Source of the DNA: Flavivirga eckloniae
GTDB lineage: Bacteria; Bacteroidota; Bacteroidia; Flavobacteriales; Flavobacteriaceae
NCBI RefSeq assembly: GCF_002886045.1
Contig: NZ_CP025791.1
Span: 1,999,001-2,063,000, forward strand
DNA length: 64,000 nucleotides
Direction: 5' to 3'
Below the pieces are notes generated by a model. The model had not been told where the DNA came from. It saw only the letters and a list, made by a program, of their open reading frames with translations, and did no database searches. Positions 53,224 through 62,517 of the stretch are shown piece after piece. Each line of letters starts with the position of its first letter. The first letter of the stretch is position 1. The translations under genes were made by a program, and so were the position numbers.

Positions 53224-56064
53224 TTATCGCTTTATTAAGCGTTTTACTCTAACTCCTTGGCTATTCTCGATTTTAACAAGGTATAAGCCTGACTTTAATG
53301 GCGTAACTTCTACTGGAGTATTTAAATAATTATCTTGTTTCAGTATTAATTTCCCTTGAATATCATATATACTCAAGTTTACTTTTTCCCGTAAACCTTC
53401 TATATGGAACACACTATTGGTAGGGTTTGGATACATAACAAGCTCCATAAACTCATTATTACCATCAATACTTAATGTGGAATCAAAAGTATCATCGGTT
53501 ATTTGTTCTCCTGCTTCATCATTACTAGTACAATCAGGGAAACCAGCCGTATTTGGACCACAGGCTGTATAAAATTGATCTAAAAAGATATCGGCTATTT
53601 CAAAATTTATCATTGGCTCCTCATTAGTATCTATGTACTCAAACTTAAGATGTGCTAACAACTTCTTTGTAGTTGTTACATTATTAGCTGTAATAGACCC
53701 TGAACTCACACCTTGTTGGAAAGAGAAGGATACCCTTGAATCGGTATTATCGTTCTGGATAAAATCTTTATATGCCGGAAAGCCATATACTTCTCCTAAA
53801 ATAGAACCTCCAGGTTGTGTATATTCAATTTTATTATTAGCAAAAATATTCGTACCAAAGGCCGCCGTATTATAATTGATGTAGAATTGTCCTGAACCTA
53901 ACTTAAAATCTTCGGTACCTTCTATAAATACATCTACTTCATAAAAATCATTAGCACCATCATTTGTATTCTGTGCATTTTCAAAAGTAACGGTTATGCC
54001 CGGTGCAGCTAAATTAATAAATGTACTTTTAGCTTTCGTTGCTATTTTTGAAAATTGTTCTCCTTTACCGATATTTGGGTTTATAAGATTTTGCAAATCT
54101 GTATTTTGTACTTGGTCATTGATATCGATATCGGCATCTGAATATCCTGAACCTCCTATTAATAATGTTACTCCAGAAGCATCCGTGTTTTGTACTTGTG
54201 CATTAGCATCATAATCACCCGCATATATGGCAAAAATACCATTTCCTAAATCTGTCAAGGCATTTGCTCCTCCTTCTGCAGAAGCACTGCTTGCAGTAAA
54301 ATCTACTGTCGCTACTGTACTGGAAAGCGCTATTGCTGATGACGAAACCACACCTAAATGGTTACGATGATTTATTGAGACAAAATAATTACCTGCTGAA
54401 CTGCTAAATGATGGCGCTGAATCTCCATCTACACCTACCACATCGCCATCGCGCTGCAATAATGCTGATTGCGATTCAATTACAACACTGTTATCATTTT
54501 CATCACGTAGTTCTACAAATACCCAATCTACTATAGCATCGCTTCCTGTGATTGCGAATACTGAAGCATCGCAAGTTAATGCATCTGCATAAGGGCTTGT
54601 CGTTGGTATATTTCCTGCTACACGTAAATCGTCTCGCATTAATGTTTCTTCTCCTGTGTTAGGGTTTATACTTGCTCCTTGTAAATATGCTATAAGCTCT
54701 AATCGTAATAATTGTGGGTTAGCGGTCACTGAAATATCATCAAACCCAAAATTTGCCGATCCTGTGGACGAGGTTACAGTTATAGTGGTTACATTGGTCC
54801 AATTCAAATCAACAGGGCTATCTCCCGGAGGCGCTCCGTTTGTTATTACTACCATTTCTGGCGACCCACCTCCATCTGGTGTAAGGGTATAGGTTAATGA
54901 CTGAGCCGAAGCTGAAAACGGCAGTATCGAATTTACATTCACCGCTTCACTAAAGGTAATTGTTAATGAAGTCGGCGCTATGGTCGTCATTGCGGCATCT
55001 CCCGATGTTCCAAATGCTCCCCCTCCATTTACTAGCCTTAAGTCCGATGCACCAGATAAGGTCATCGTGATTCCATCTATTGTCTCGGTGATATTATCTC
55101 CGTTATCTGTCGCATTTGTATCAAAATCAAATACGGTAGCTGGTGGGCTAATACTCACCGAAATATCATCAAACCCAAAATTTGCCGATCCTGTGGACGA
55201 GGTTACTGTTATAGTGGTTACATTTGTCCAATTCAAATCAACAGAGTTATTTCCCGGAGGCGCCCCGCTTGTTATTACAACCATTTCTGGCGACCCGCCT
55301 CCATCCGGCGTAAGTGTATAGGTTAATGACTGAGCCGAAGCTGAAAACGGCAGTATCGAATTTACATTCACCGCTTCACTAAAGGTAATTGTTAATGAAG
55401 TCGGCGCTATGGTCGTCATTGCGGCATCTCCCGATGTTCCAAATGCTCCCCCTCCATTTACTAGCCTTAAGTCCGATGCACCAGATAAGGTCATCGTGAT
55501 TCCATCTATTGTCTCGGTGATATTATCTCCGTTGTCAGTGGCATTCGTATCGAAATTAAATACGGTAGCTGGTGGGCTACTAATGGCACTCACCGAAATA
55601 TCGTCAAATCCAAAATTTGCCGATCCTGTGGACGAGGTTACAGTTATAGTGGTTACATTGGTCCAATTCAAATCAACAGGGTTATTTCCCGGAGGCGCCC
55701 CGCTTGTTATTACAACCATTTCAGGCGACCCGCCTCCATCCGGCGTAAGTGTATAGGTTAATGACTGAGCCGAAGCTGAAAACGGCAGTATCGAATTTAC
55801 ATTCACCGCTTCACTGAAGATTATTGTTAATGAAGTCGGCGCTATGGTCGTCATTGCGGCATCTCCCGATGTTCCAAATGCCCCCCCTCCATTTACTAGC
55901 CTTAAGTCCGATGCACCAGATAAGGTCATCGTGATTCCATCTATTGTCTCGGTGATATTATCTCCGTTGTCAGTGGCATTCGTATCGAAATTAAATACGG
56001 TTTGGGATCTAGCCATATTAAAAACTAATGATAAAATCGCAAACAAGATTGTAATTCTTTTCAT
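53224..56064 (-). CDS. T9SS-secreted protein: three 145-residue domains, dockerin-like segment, cohesin-like domain
   Basis: A 946-residue protein. Signal (LVFNMARSQ), three copies of the module found in the 43379-44539 gene (about 20-450), an unknown region (about 455-620: LELIAYLQGASINPNTGE), a dockerin-like pair of loops (about 625-670: GDYDANAQVQNTDASG and DIDINDQVQNTDLQNL), a cohesin-like domain (about 695-860) closely matching the repeat unit of the giant protein, and a T9SS sorting domain (LVMYPNPTNSVFHIE). Dockerin- and cohesin-like pieces in one protein, next to a protein with four more cohesin-like copies, could allow surface assembly. Those two names rest on pattern only. The cohesin-like part here is AT-rich, unlike the GC-rich copies in the giant gene. 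Confidence 0.82.
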   Translation of the reverse strand: MKRITILFAILSLVFNMARSQTVFNFDTNATDNGDNITETIDGITMTLSGASDLRLVNGGGAFGTSGDAAMTTIAPTSLTIIFSEAVNVNSILPFSASAQSLTYTLTPDGGGSPEMVVITSGAPPGNNPVDLNWTNVTTITVTSSTGSANFGFDDISVSAISSPPATVFNFDTNATDNGDNITETIDGITMTLSGASDLRLVNGGGAFGTSGDAAMTTIAPTSLTITFSEAVNVNSILPFSASAQSLTYTLTPDGGGSPEMVVITSGAPPGNNSVDLNWTNVTTITVTSSTGSANFGFDDISVSISPPATVFDFDTNATDNGDNITETIDGITMTLSGASDLRLVNGGGAFGTSGDAAMTTIAPTSLTITFSEAVNVNSILPFSASAQSLTYTLTPDGGGSPEMVVITNGAPPGDSPVDLNWTNVTTITVTSSTGSANFGFDDISVTANPQLLRLELIAYLQGASINPNTGEETLMRDDLRVAGNIPTTSPYADALTCDASVFAITGSDAIVDWVFVELRDENDNSVVIESQSALLQRDGDVVGVDGDSAPSFSSSAGNYFVSINHRNHLGVVSSSAIALSSTVATVDFTASSASAEGGANALTDLGNGIFAIYAGDYDANAQVQNTDASGVTLLIGGSGYSDADIDINDQVQNTDLQNLINPNIGKGEQFSKIATKAKSTFINLAAPGITVTFENAQNTNDGANDFYEVDVFIEGTEDFKLGSGQFYINYNTAAFGTNIFANNKIEYTQPGGSILGEVYGFPAYKDFIQNDNTDSRVSFSFQQGVSSGSITANNVTTTKKLLAHLKFEYIDTNEEPMINFEIADIFLDQFYTACGPNTAGFPDCTSNDEAGEQITDDTFDSTLSIDGNNEFMELVMYPNPTNSVFHIEGLREKVNLSIYDIQGKLILKQDNYLNTPVEVTPLKSGLYLVKIENSQGVRVKRLIKR
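54720..56030 (-). repeat. Three tandem coding repeats of about 435 bp, also present twice at 43.6-44.5 kb
   Basis: Periods are 429 and 435 bases. Long stretches are the same, base for base, as in the gene at 43379-44539 (for example the segment around GTCGTCATTGCGGCATCTCC). Direct repeats in the same orientation 10-12 kb apart could recombine and delete the giant gene between them. Confidence 0.85.
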
Positions 56065-58210
56065 AATATGATTATTTAGTTAGTAATTAAATTAATTGTT
56101 GGTTTTGCTGTCTTCTATTTATATTTAAATTCTTTTAAAAGTATCTTTTTGTAACAAACACAATTTCAATTTTTTAATTCGAAAAATCCTTACCTATAAC
56201 ACTTACAAGTATTTTAGTTAATTATTTACAGAATATATTCTGTCCCATAATCATCGTCATCAGAGGTCTTAATTCTAGCTTGTTTAAAGAATTGAGTGCT
56301 CACTTTCTTTTATACTTGAGAGATTTGGCACTTTAGCTATAAATCACCGGTAGGTAGTTTATTTTTAATTTGAGAGGCGGAAATATTTAAAGCGGTTTAA
56401 CTTTATTTGTATAATCGCTTAGAGTTAGAGAATATATTGATAGATTCACCCCCGTTTCTCTATTTTGAATCAAAACAATATTACAGACAATTCTTAATTT
56501 CACCTTTTCATAATTAGAAGATAAAATCTATGTCTAGATACTGTCCTTTTGTTTAATTCAAAAACATGAAGAAGATGAGTTTATATAGTAATAACAACAA
56601 AAACTTAAATGGGGTGGGTGCATTAAAAAAAATATTGAATTATTAGTAAATTACAAATAATCATATTTATACGTTTAAACTACAAAACAACTATCTCACA
56701 CTCAAAAAAACCTCTAGTTTTTTGCTGAATTTTGAACTTTCATACAAACAAATTTGTATAGATATTGATGTTCAAAAGTGATAATGAATTGCCTTAAAAT
56801 ATGAAACTAGTAATATCAAAGCATCTTAAAAAAGATCATCACTAAAAAGCTGTATGCGAATTAAAATGTAGTTTGATTTTCACAAAAAATAAAAACATCG
56901 GAACTACTCCTTAGGCCTACTAAAATTCATTTTGTTAAAATCACTTGTTGACTATTTCGACATTACCATCATTAGTACAGAATAAAGAAACGTTGTCCAT
57001 GCTTTCAAGAAAAAAAGATATTCTGATAATATACTAATGGCCTTCTAAAACTACCATAAAGAAATTACAATATAAACTATTGATGATTTTCATAATATTG
57101 ACTGTACAAAACTACTATCCAGCATAGAAAAACCGATTAAGTGATTTTAAACAAACTAAAGTTAAAGAAATCAAACCAGATAAGGTCTGCGCCATGAAGT
57201 TATTACTGAGAAACATTTTTTTAAGCCCATACAGGTTTAAGATTCTTTCAATTCACAAAAGCTAATTCTGAAAGCCTTGTCAGAGAGTAAGAAAATGAAA
57301 TGATTAAACATGTTAAAACAAACAGCTATACTTTAAGTTAGACATCTTTAATAATGAGACAGTCAAATAAACGACTCCTTGTTAAAAGTAAAATGCTTGC
57401 TGCAAAAGCAATAAATAATTGTACTCAAAACCAATATAATAAAGCTAATACTCTTTTGAACTATGTCCTGATAAAAGGTCTTTAACCTAGTTCAAGAACG
57501 CAGGATAATATTCAATACAGCTACTTCTATTGGAATGGCCTACACAAAACTGGCGCATTGGTACAAAGATGTAGAACAAACAGGTTTTAAAGCTTTCAAT
57601 ACTATTGCTAACACTATAACCATAACTATAGATAGATTTTAAATTACTTTATTAACAGGAGTACCAATGCTTCGGCGGAATCCTTCAATGCTAAAATTAA
57701 AGCCTTCAGGGCTCAGTTCAGAGGTGTCGAAATGTAGAATTCTTTTTATTCAGATTAACTAGAATTTTTGCCTAAACACAACTTTTGAGCATGATCCCTT
57801 TTAAATAATGTTCTAATACGATCTAAAAAATTATTGCAAAACTAATTTTCGAAGAACCTTTCCATTCAAAAAATAATCATAAACAAAAATGGACAACCAA
57901 ACTACAATAGCGGGTTGTCCGTATTCAAATCAAAATATTGTTTCTAGAGTGACTAATTCAAAAAACAACCTATATAAAGATATCTAGGATTTACTAATAC
58001 TAATGTTTGAGCTTTTATTTTACAATGGCTATTGTAAAATTCTTTTTTTAATAACCAAGCAAAGTAGGTATACTATTGGCGTATATTTTCACTTACCATT
58101 CTAAGTCTTTTTATAAAGGGGAAAGTTCAAGTTTAAATTCTTAACCACTCTAACCTAATTAATCTAAAAACCGTTCCCTATTCCCCTTTATTCTAATATT
58201 ACTTGCTTTA
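56065..58210. other. 2.1-kb gene-free region with transposase remains
   Basis: The first kilobase is AT-rich with no recognised gene. A decayed plus-strand transposase covers about 57170-57770. A hairpin with arms GGACAACC and GGTTGTCC (57891-57920) follows and may be an end of the old element or a terminator. The last 200 bases precede the FecR gene's stop. Confidence 0.6.
57170..57770 (+). pseudogene. Decayed ISAon1/ISL3-like transposase
   Basis: Pieces of the C-terminal half of an ISAon1-type DDE transposase can be read in different frames: AYTKLAHWYKDVEQTGFKAF from 57538, and after stops and a frameshift SAESFNAKIKAFRAQFRGV from 57672 to 57728. Further upstream, KSKMLAAKAINNCTQNQYNK resembles the matching part of the family. 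The last part of the family motif (RNxxFFLFRLTKI) is also broken. The change of frame between the two clear pieces and several stop codons show that it is not functional. The N-terminal part may extend to about 56.8 kb but is too worn to call. Confidence 0.72.
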
Positions 58211-59380
58211 TTATTTAATAACTAATGTTTTATCATTTATCTCATAACTGGAGATAACATTGGTACTCTTTATGGCTAATAGTATGTCTTCAATTCTATT
58301 GGTTTTATTGAATGTACCGATAAATCGTTCTTCCTTTTTCACCACATTATCGATATTTACATCCATATCGTACCAACGGGATAATACTGTCATAATATCT
58401 TTTAAAGGCATATTTTCAAAACTAAAGATACCATTTTTCCATGAAACTTCATTATATACGTCAATCGTAGTTGTATTTACGCTATTAGTTTCAAGATTTA
58501 AGTTTAATTGTTGATTCGGTACAAGTTTATGTTTTTTGCCTGCTGAACTAACTGCTACTTTACCTTCAACTAATGTCGTATAAATATTCGTTTCGTTCTT
58601 ATAAGCTTTGATATTAAATTCAGTCCCTAACACTTCTACTTCTTGCGATTGGTGGAGCACCTTAAATCTAGCTCCCTTATGAGCTGTACTTGGCGAAACA
58701 TCAAAATAGGCTTCTCCGTAAATAAGTTCAACTTCACGCGTTTCACCGTCATTAAAAGCTTTTGGGTATTTTAATTGAGACTCGGAATTCAACCAAATTT
58801 TAGTACCATCTGACAATACCATATGAAATTGTCCTCCTCTCGGAATGGTTAACGTGTTATAAGCTATTTCGGCATTAGCCTGCTTGCCTGATTTACCGGA
58901 CTGGTATATAATCTCTTCTCCATTACTAGTAATATTACTAGATTCGTAAACCTGACCTTTTTCTAAAGCAACCTGTGAGCCATCTTCCAATGTTAAAGTG
59001 GCTTTGTCTGTCCCTATTTCGATATTATTATTTACAATAGTAGGTGTATCATCACCAACACTTTGATCTGTTTTATTGAGAACAAAAGCTACCGAAACTA
59101 AAAGCACTACAGATGCCGCAACACCATAAGGCCAATATTTAAATGACTTTTTTGAACGCTCGGAAGCTTGTATTTTCTTTTTTAAGATCTCCCAATCTTT
59201 TTCTGTATCTATCTTTTTTAAAAGATCTAAACGGTCTCCATCTTTAATATCCATAAGTATCTTCGCTTTTGTTGTTTGATCGAAAATCTCAGATTTTTCT
59301 AAATCGCTAGATGTTTCATTCTTAATTAGCGAGGCAGCTAATCTTTTTGAAAGTGATTTAATTTTATTGGAATTACCCAT
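58211..59380 (-). CDS. FecR-family anti-sigma factor
   Basis: A 389-residue inner-membrane protein. A cytoplasmic helical N-domain (about 1-78) should hold the sigma factor; one membrane segment (YWPYGVAASVVLLVSVAFVL, about 82-101) follows. Next is the periplasmic FecR domain (LTIPRGGQFHMVLSDGTKIW, LIYGEAYFDVSPS, VLGTEFNIKAY) and a C-terminal DUF4974 domain (SWKNGIFSFENMPLKDIMTV, ending DKTLVIK). It transmits a signal from an STN-bearing SusC receptor to its sigma factor. Its gene follows the FecI-like gene after 714 bases, longer than usual. The best STN partner in the window is the SusC at 39694-42960. Confidence 0.92.
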   Translation of the reverse strand: MGNSNKIKSLSKRLAASLIKNETSSDLEKSEIFDQTTKAKILMDIKDGDRLDLLKKIDTEKDWEILKKKIQASERSKKSFKYWPYGVAASVVLLVSVAFVLNKTDQSVGDDTPTIVNNNIEIGTDKATLTLEDGSQVALEKGQVYESSNITSNGEEIIYQSGKSGKQANAEIAYNTLTIPRGGQFHMVLSDGTKIWLNSESQLKYPKAFNDGETREVELIYGEAYFDVSPSTAHKGARFKVLHQSQEVEVLGTEFNIKAYKNETNIYTTLVEGKVAVSSAGKKHKLVPNQQLNLNLETNSVNTTTIDVYNEVSWKNGIFSFENMPLKDIMTVLSRWYDMDVNIDNVVKKEERFIGTFNKTNRIEDILLAIKSTNVISSYEINDKTLVIK

Positions 59381-60094
59381 TTAGATTATTATTTATTAGT
59401 TTGAAATTTACCTTGCACTTTTTCCATGAGTTAAAATGATCCTACTTGCCTACCGACAACCCTTTTATCTTGTTTCAGCTTTTCACTTCATAGCTATAGC
59501 AATCACTATGAAGTTAAATTACAAGGTAAAATTAATACTAGTGGGTTATCACTTTACTTCAATAAAAAAAGTGCAAGATAACTTCTAGCTGTAGTTAATA
59601 CAACAAAAATATATAAGGGGGTGGGTTTTACTTTTAAAAACTTGTTTATTTCCGCCTAACTTTTCTTTAGGAAAATACACTAGAAACAAATCGCCCTTCT
59701 GTATTTCTTTTCCTTCAAAAAAAATAAAACAACTTATATAATCATGTTGAAACCTTTATAGAACTTCTTTAATCGTTTCTTCTTTGATTTCCGTTCTACT
59801 GAAACAAGCTCAACACATACGTAGGAATGTCAAGTCAACTTTGGTTTTAATTTTTACTTTTGATCTTGTTCTGTCAATTTGCCAACTTATACTTAATGGC
59901 ATATTTACCCAAAACTATTTTGCATAGTACATTTATGTTAGTTAATTCTTTTTTAAAATCGTTAGTTTTTCTAGTGTGTAATGCCTAGACCTAAACAAAA
60001 TAATGGTTATCGGTCGTAAAAATCACACAGTAAGTATAATGCTTTATGAAAACTTAACATGATAAACTAACTTTAATTTGTCTTTTATATTTTA
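59381..60094. other. Long gap between sigma and anti-sigma genes
   Basis: These 714 bases contain a small dyad (TTCATAGCTATAGCAATCACTATGAA, given in part: arms TTCATAG and CTATGAA, near 59484-59510) and a dispersed-repeat fragment near 59795-59835 (CTACTGAAACAAGCTCAACA). No gene is seen. In most FecI-FecR pairs the gap is much shorter. Confidence 0.5.
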
Positions 60095-60622
60095 TCATCT
60101 AACCGTTAAAAAACTAAGAAGACTTCTTAATTTACGATAGGCTACTTTTTTATGGTCTTTTACGGTATTTATAGATATAGATAATTCGTCTGCTATTTGA
60201 TTATTAGTATAGTCTTCTATACTTAATCTAATAACTTTTGCTGCTTTTTCAGGCAAAGTACTAATAGCATTTTCTATTACAGCCGAGGTTTCTATAACCA
60301 CGGCTTCAGACATGTAGAACTCTTCCGTTTCATAAGCCTCCATATTGGCAAGTTCGTACCGTTCTGTAGATTTATATTGTTTACTTTTAAGGTAATTGAG
60401 AGATTTATTCTTTACAGATTTATAAAAGAAACCTGTTGCATGGCTTTCGTTTTCGAAAGCAATCTTATCTTCCCAAACTTTAAGAAAAACTTCCTGAACT
60501 ATATCTTTCGATAAATCCAGATCGTTTAAATACTTATACGCAAATACACAAAGCTGCGGATATAAGCTCTCAAAAAGCTTTTTATAACTCTTTAATGTAA
60601 ATTGGTTGTTGCCTCCCCTCAT
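60095..60622 (-). CDS. FecI-like ECF sigma-70 factor
   Basis: A 175-residue ECF sigma factor. Region 2 (LFESLYPQLCVFAYKYLNDLDLSKDIVQEVFLKVW, shown in part: residues about 16-50) and region 4 (TLPEKAAKVIRLSIEDYTNN, QIADELSISINTVKDHKKVAY, about 118-165) are both intact. It belongs to the Bacteroidota FecI-like group that works with FecR and STN-SusC. Start ATG 60622 (MRGGNNQFTL). Its target promoter should be upstream of a SusC operon, most likely the one starting at 42960. Confidence 0.92.
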   Translation of the reverse strand: MRGGNNQFTLKSYKKLFESLYPQLCVFAYKYLNDLDLSKDIVQEVFLKVWEDKIAFENESHATGFFYKSVKNKSLNYLKSKQYKSTERYELANMEAYETEEFYMSEAVVIETSAVIENAISTLPEKAAKVIRLSIEDYTNNQIADELSISINTVKDHKKVAYRKLRSLLSFLTVR

Positions 60623-61213
60623 GGCTTAGTAAGAATAATATTCGCTAAAACTAAGTAATTATTTGAAAAATATTGTAAAAATATACGCAATTATTAGCGA
60701 ATTTCATAAAAAACAAAATAATTTCATGCTCTAAATTTATTTTAATTGTAATTAAAATAATCGATCATTGAACAGAAAGACATTACTTATTTTTAAACTA
60801 AACCTATTTATTTACAACTACTTGACGAATTTTAAGATAGTATTTACCAAGCCAAATCCAACCAACCAAAAAGTTATTTAAATTTATTTTTATCGCAACG
60901 TTAATTTATTGTAAAAAAAGCCCATTTTTAATCTTAGAATTAAAAAATTACGGGATTCCCACATTTTTATAACAGTAAAATTCCTACAAAAAAAATTGAT
61001 TTCTTCTTATTTTTAAAATTAGTCCCAAAAAGCTTATTCATTTTGATTATAATTTAATACAAATTATCTTCTAAATTTTAATTCAAATAAAACTCTGAAG
61101 TAGACAAATAATTTCAAGAAAAGCTTAAATTAATGTGAAAACGATTAATTAAATAAGTACAGTATAGAATTAAAAAAGAAAAAGCCAGCAAAATGCTGAC
61201 TTGTCTTCTCTAG
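60623..61213. other. AT-rich intergenic region
   Basis: 590 bases, very AT-rich, between the sigma gene and the tRNA. I see no gene, repeat or clear promoter. Confidence 0.5.
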
Positions 61214-61286
<73 letters not shown>

Positions 61287-61345
61287 ATATTGGATTGCAA
61301 ATATACAATCCTTTTTTACTTTAGCAAGCATAAAAATAAAAAAAA

Positions 61346-61528
61346 TTATTGCTCAATGCTAGCTGCCTGAAAATCTATTAATTCTGAATTTAAAAATTGA
61401 ATGTTCAGCTGGATTGGATTACAACATACCTCACAATCTTCTATATAAGATTGCTTTGAAATGGAATTATCTACTAGCATAGAAATGGTTTCCCAACAAT
61501 ATGGACATGTAAAAAAGTGCTCAAGCAT
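61346..61528 (-). CDS. CPXCG-motif Cys-rich small protein
   Basis: A 60-residue protein with two Cys pairs, FTCPYCWETISMLVD and IEDCEVCCNPIQL, as in the CPXCG-motif family (Cys_rich_CPXG), which probably binds zinc. The usual Gly after the second Cys is Trp here (CPYCWE), a common variant. It is cytoplasmic with unknown role. It stands alone between the tRNA and the LRR gene on the same strand. Confidence 0.85.
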   Translation of the reverse strand: MLEHFFTCPYCWETISMLVDNSISKQSYIEDCEVCCNPIQLNIQFLNSELIDFQAASIEQ

Positions 61529-61591
61529 AGTATAAAACTAAAAAAAGTCAGCAATTTTGCCGACTTTTAAAGTTAAAACTAGTAAAATTAA

Positions 61592-62422
61592 TTATTCTTT
61601 TTCAATGTCCATAGTCGCAGTCGCAGTAGCACTTTGCATTTCTAAGTGCATTAGACTAGGTGGATTCTTTCCAGAAACACTTATGTATTCCTGATTTAAA
61701 TTGTTATCGCTTACCATTACAGTATTTAATTTAGTTAAGTTCATAAACTCAATTGGCAAATCACCTGTAAATTGGTTTGTGGATAATAATAATTCTTCTA
61801 AATCTGTTAATTGGGCTATTTCAACTGGAATTTCACCATCCATTTTATTATCCATAAGACTTAGCTTTTGTAATTTCGACAAAGCATAAATCTCGCTTGG
61901 AATGTGACCAGTTAAAAAGTTACTTCCTAATAAAAGTTCTTTTAAATTGGTTAGGCCCATTAACGTATCTGGGATTTCTCCTGTAAATTTATTACTGTAT
62001 AGCTTTAAAGCTTCAAGTTTCTTTAGTTCACCTAATTCCGAAGGAATGTTTCCTTCAAAACCATTCATAAATAATTCTAAAGACACTAATTCTTTTAAAT
62101 TCTTTATAGTCGATGGTAACTTTCCTGTTAGCTTATTAAAACCTAAATTGATTCTTTTCAAATGTTTTAAATCGCCTATTTCTTTAGGTAGCTCCCCTTG
62201 AAGGTTATTAAATGGTAAGTTAATTTCAATAATCTTATTACCTTCTACTTTAACACCGAACCATGTATCTATAGAAGCATTTAAGTCCCAAGTAGCATTC
62301 CACTCGGTTCCTTTGGTTGCTTTGTGCAAAGCAATTAAGGCGTCTTTTTCTGTTGTAGAAACATTAGCAAACGAATAGGTCGTTAAAAAAAAGCTTACTG
62401 CTAAAAGTCTTAAGATCTTCAT
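61592..62422 (-). CDS. Secreted leucine-rich-repeat protein
   Basis: A 276-residue protein with signal peptide (LAVSFFLTTYSFA) and an N-cap resembling plant-type LRR proteins (EKDALIALHKATKGTEWNATW, shown in part). About eight repeats of the plant-like type follow (LPKEIGDLKHLKRINLGFNKLTG; IPDTLMGLTNLKELLLGSNFLTG, each given in part). The tail TATATMDIEKE is short; there is no sorting domain or membrane anchor. It should be exported and act in binding, with unknown partner. Confidence 0.88.
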   Translation of the reverse strand: MKILRLLAVSFFLTTYSFANVSTTEKDALIALHKATKGTEWNATWDLNASIDTWFGVKVEGNKIIEINLPFNNLQGELPKEIGDLKHLKRINLGFNKLTGKLPSTIKNLKELVSLELFMNGFEGNIPSELGELKKLEALKLYSNKFTGEIPDTLMGLTNLKELLLGSNFLTGHIPSEIYALSKLQKLSLMDNKMDGEIPVEIAQLTDLEELLLSTNQFTGDLPIEFMNLTKLNTVMVSDNNLNQEYISVSGKNPPSLMHLEMQSATATATMDIEKE

Positions 62423-62517
62423 GTTTCGTGTGATTAGGGATTAATTCACTTACAAAATTACATGAATATCGATAAAAAACTATTTTATTCGATGAAATGC
62501 ATAAAATTTTAACAAAA

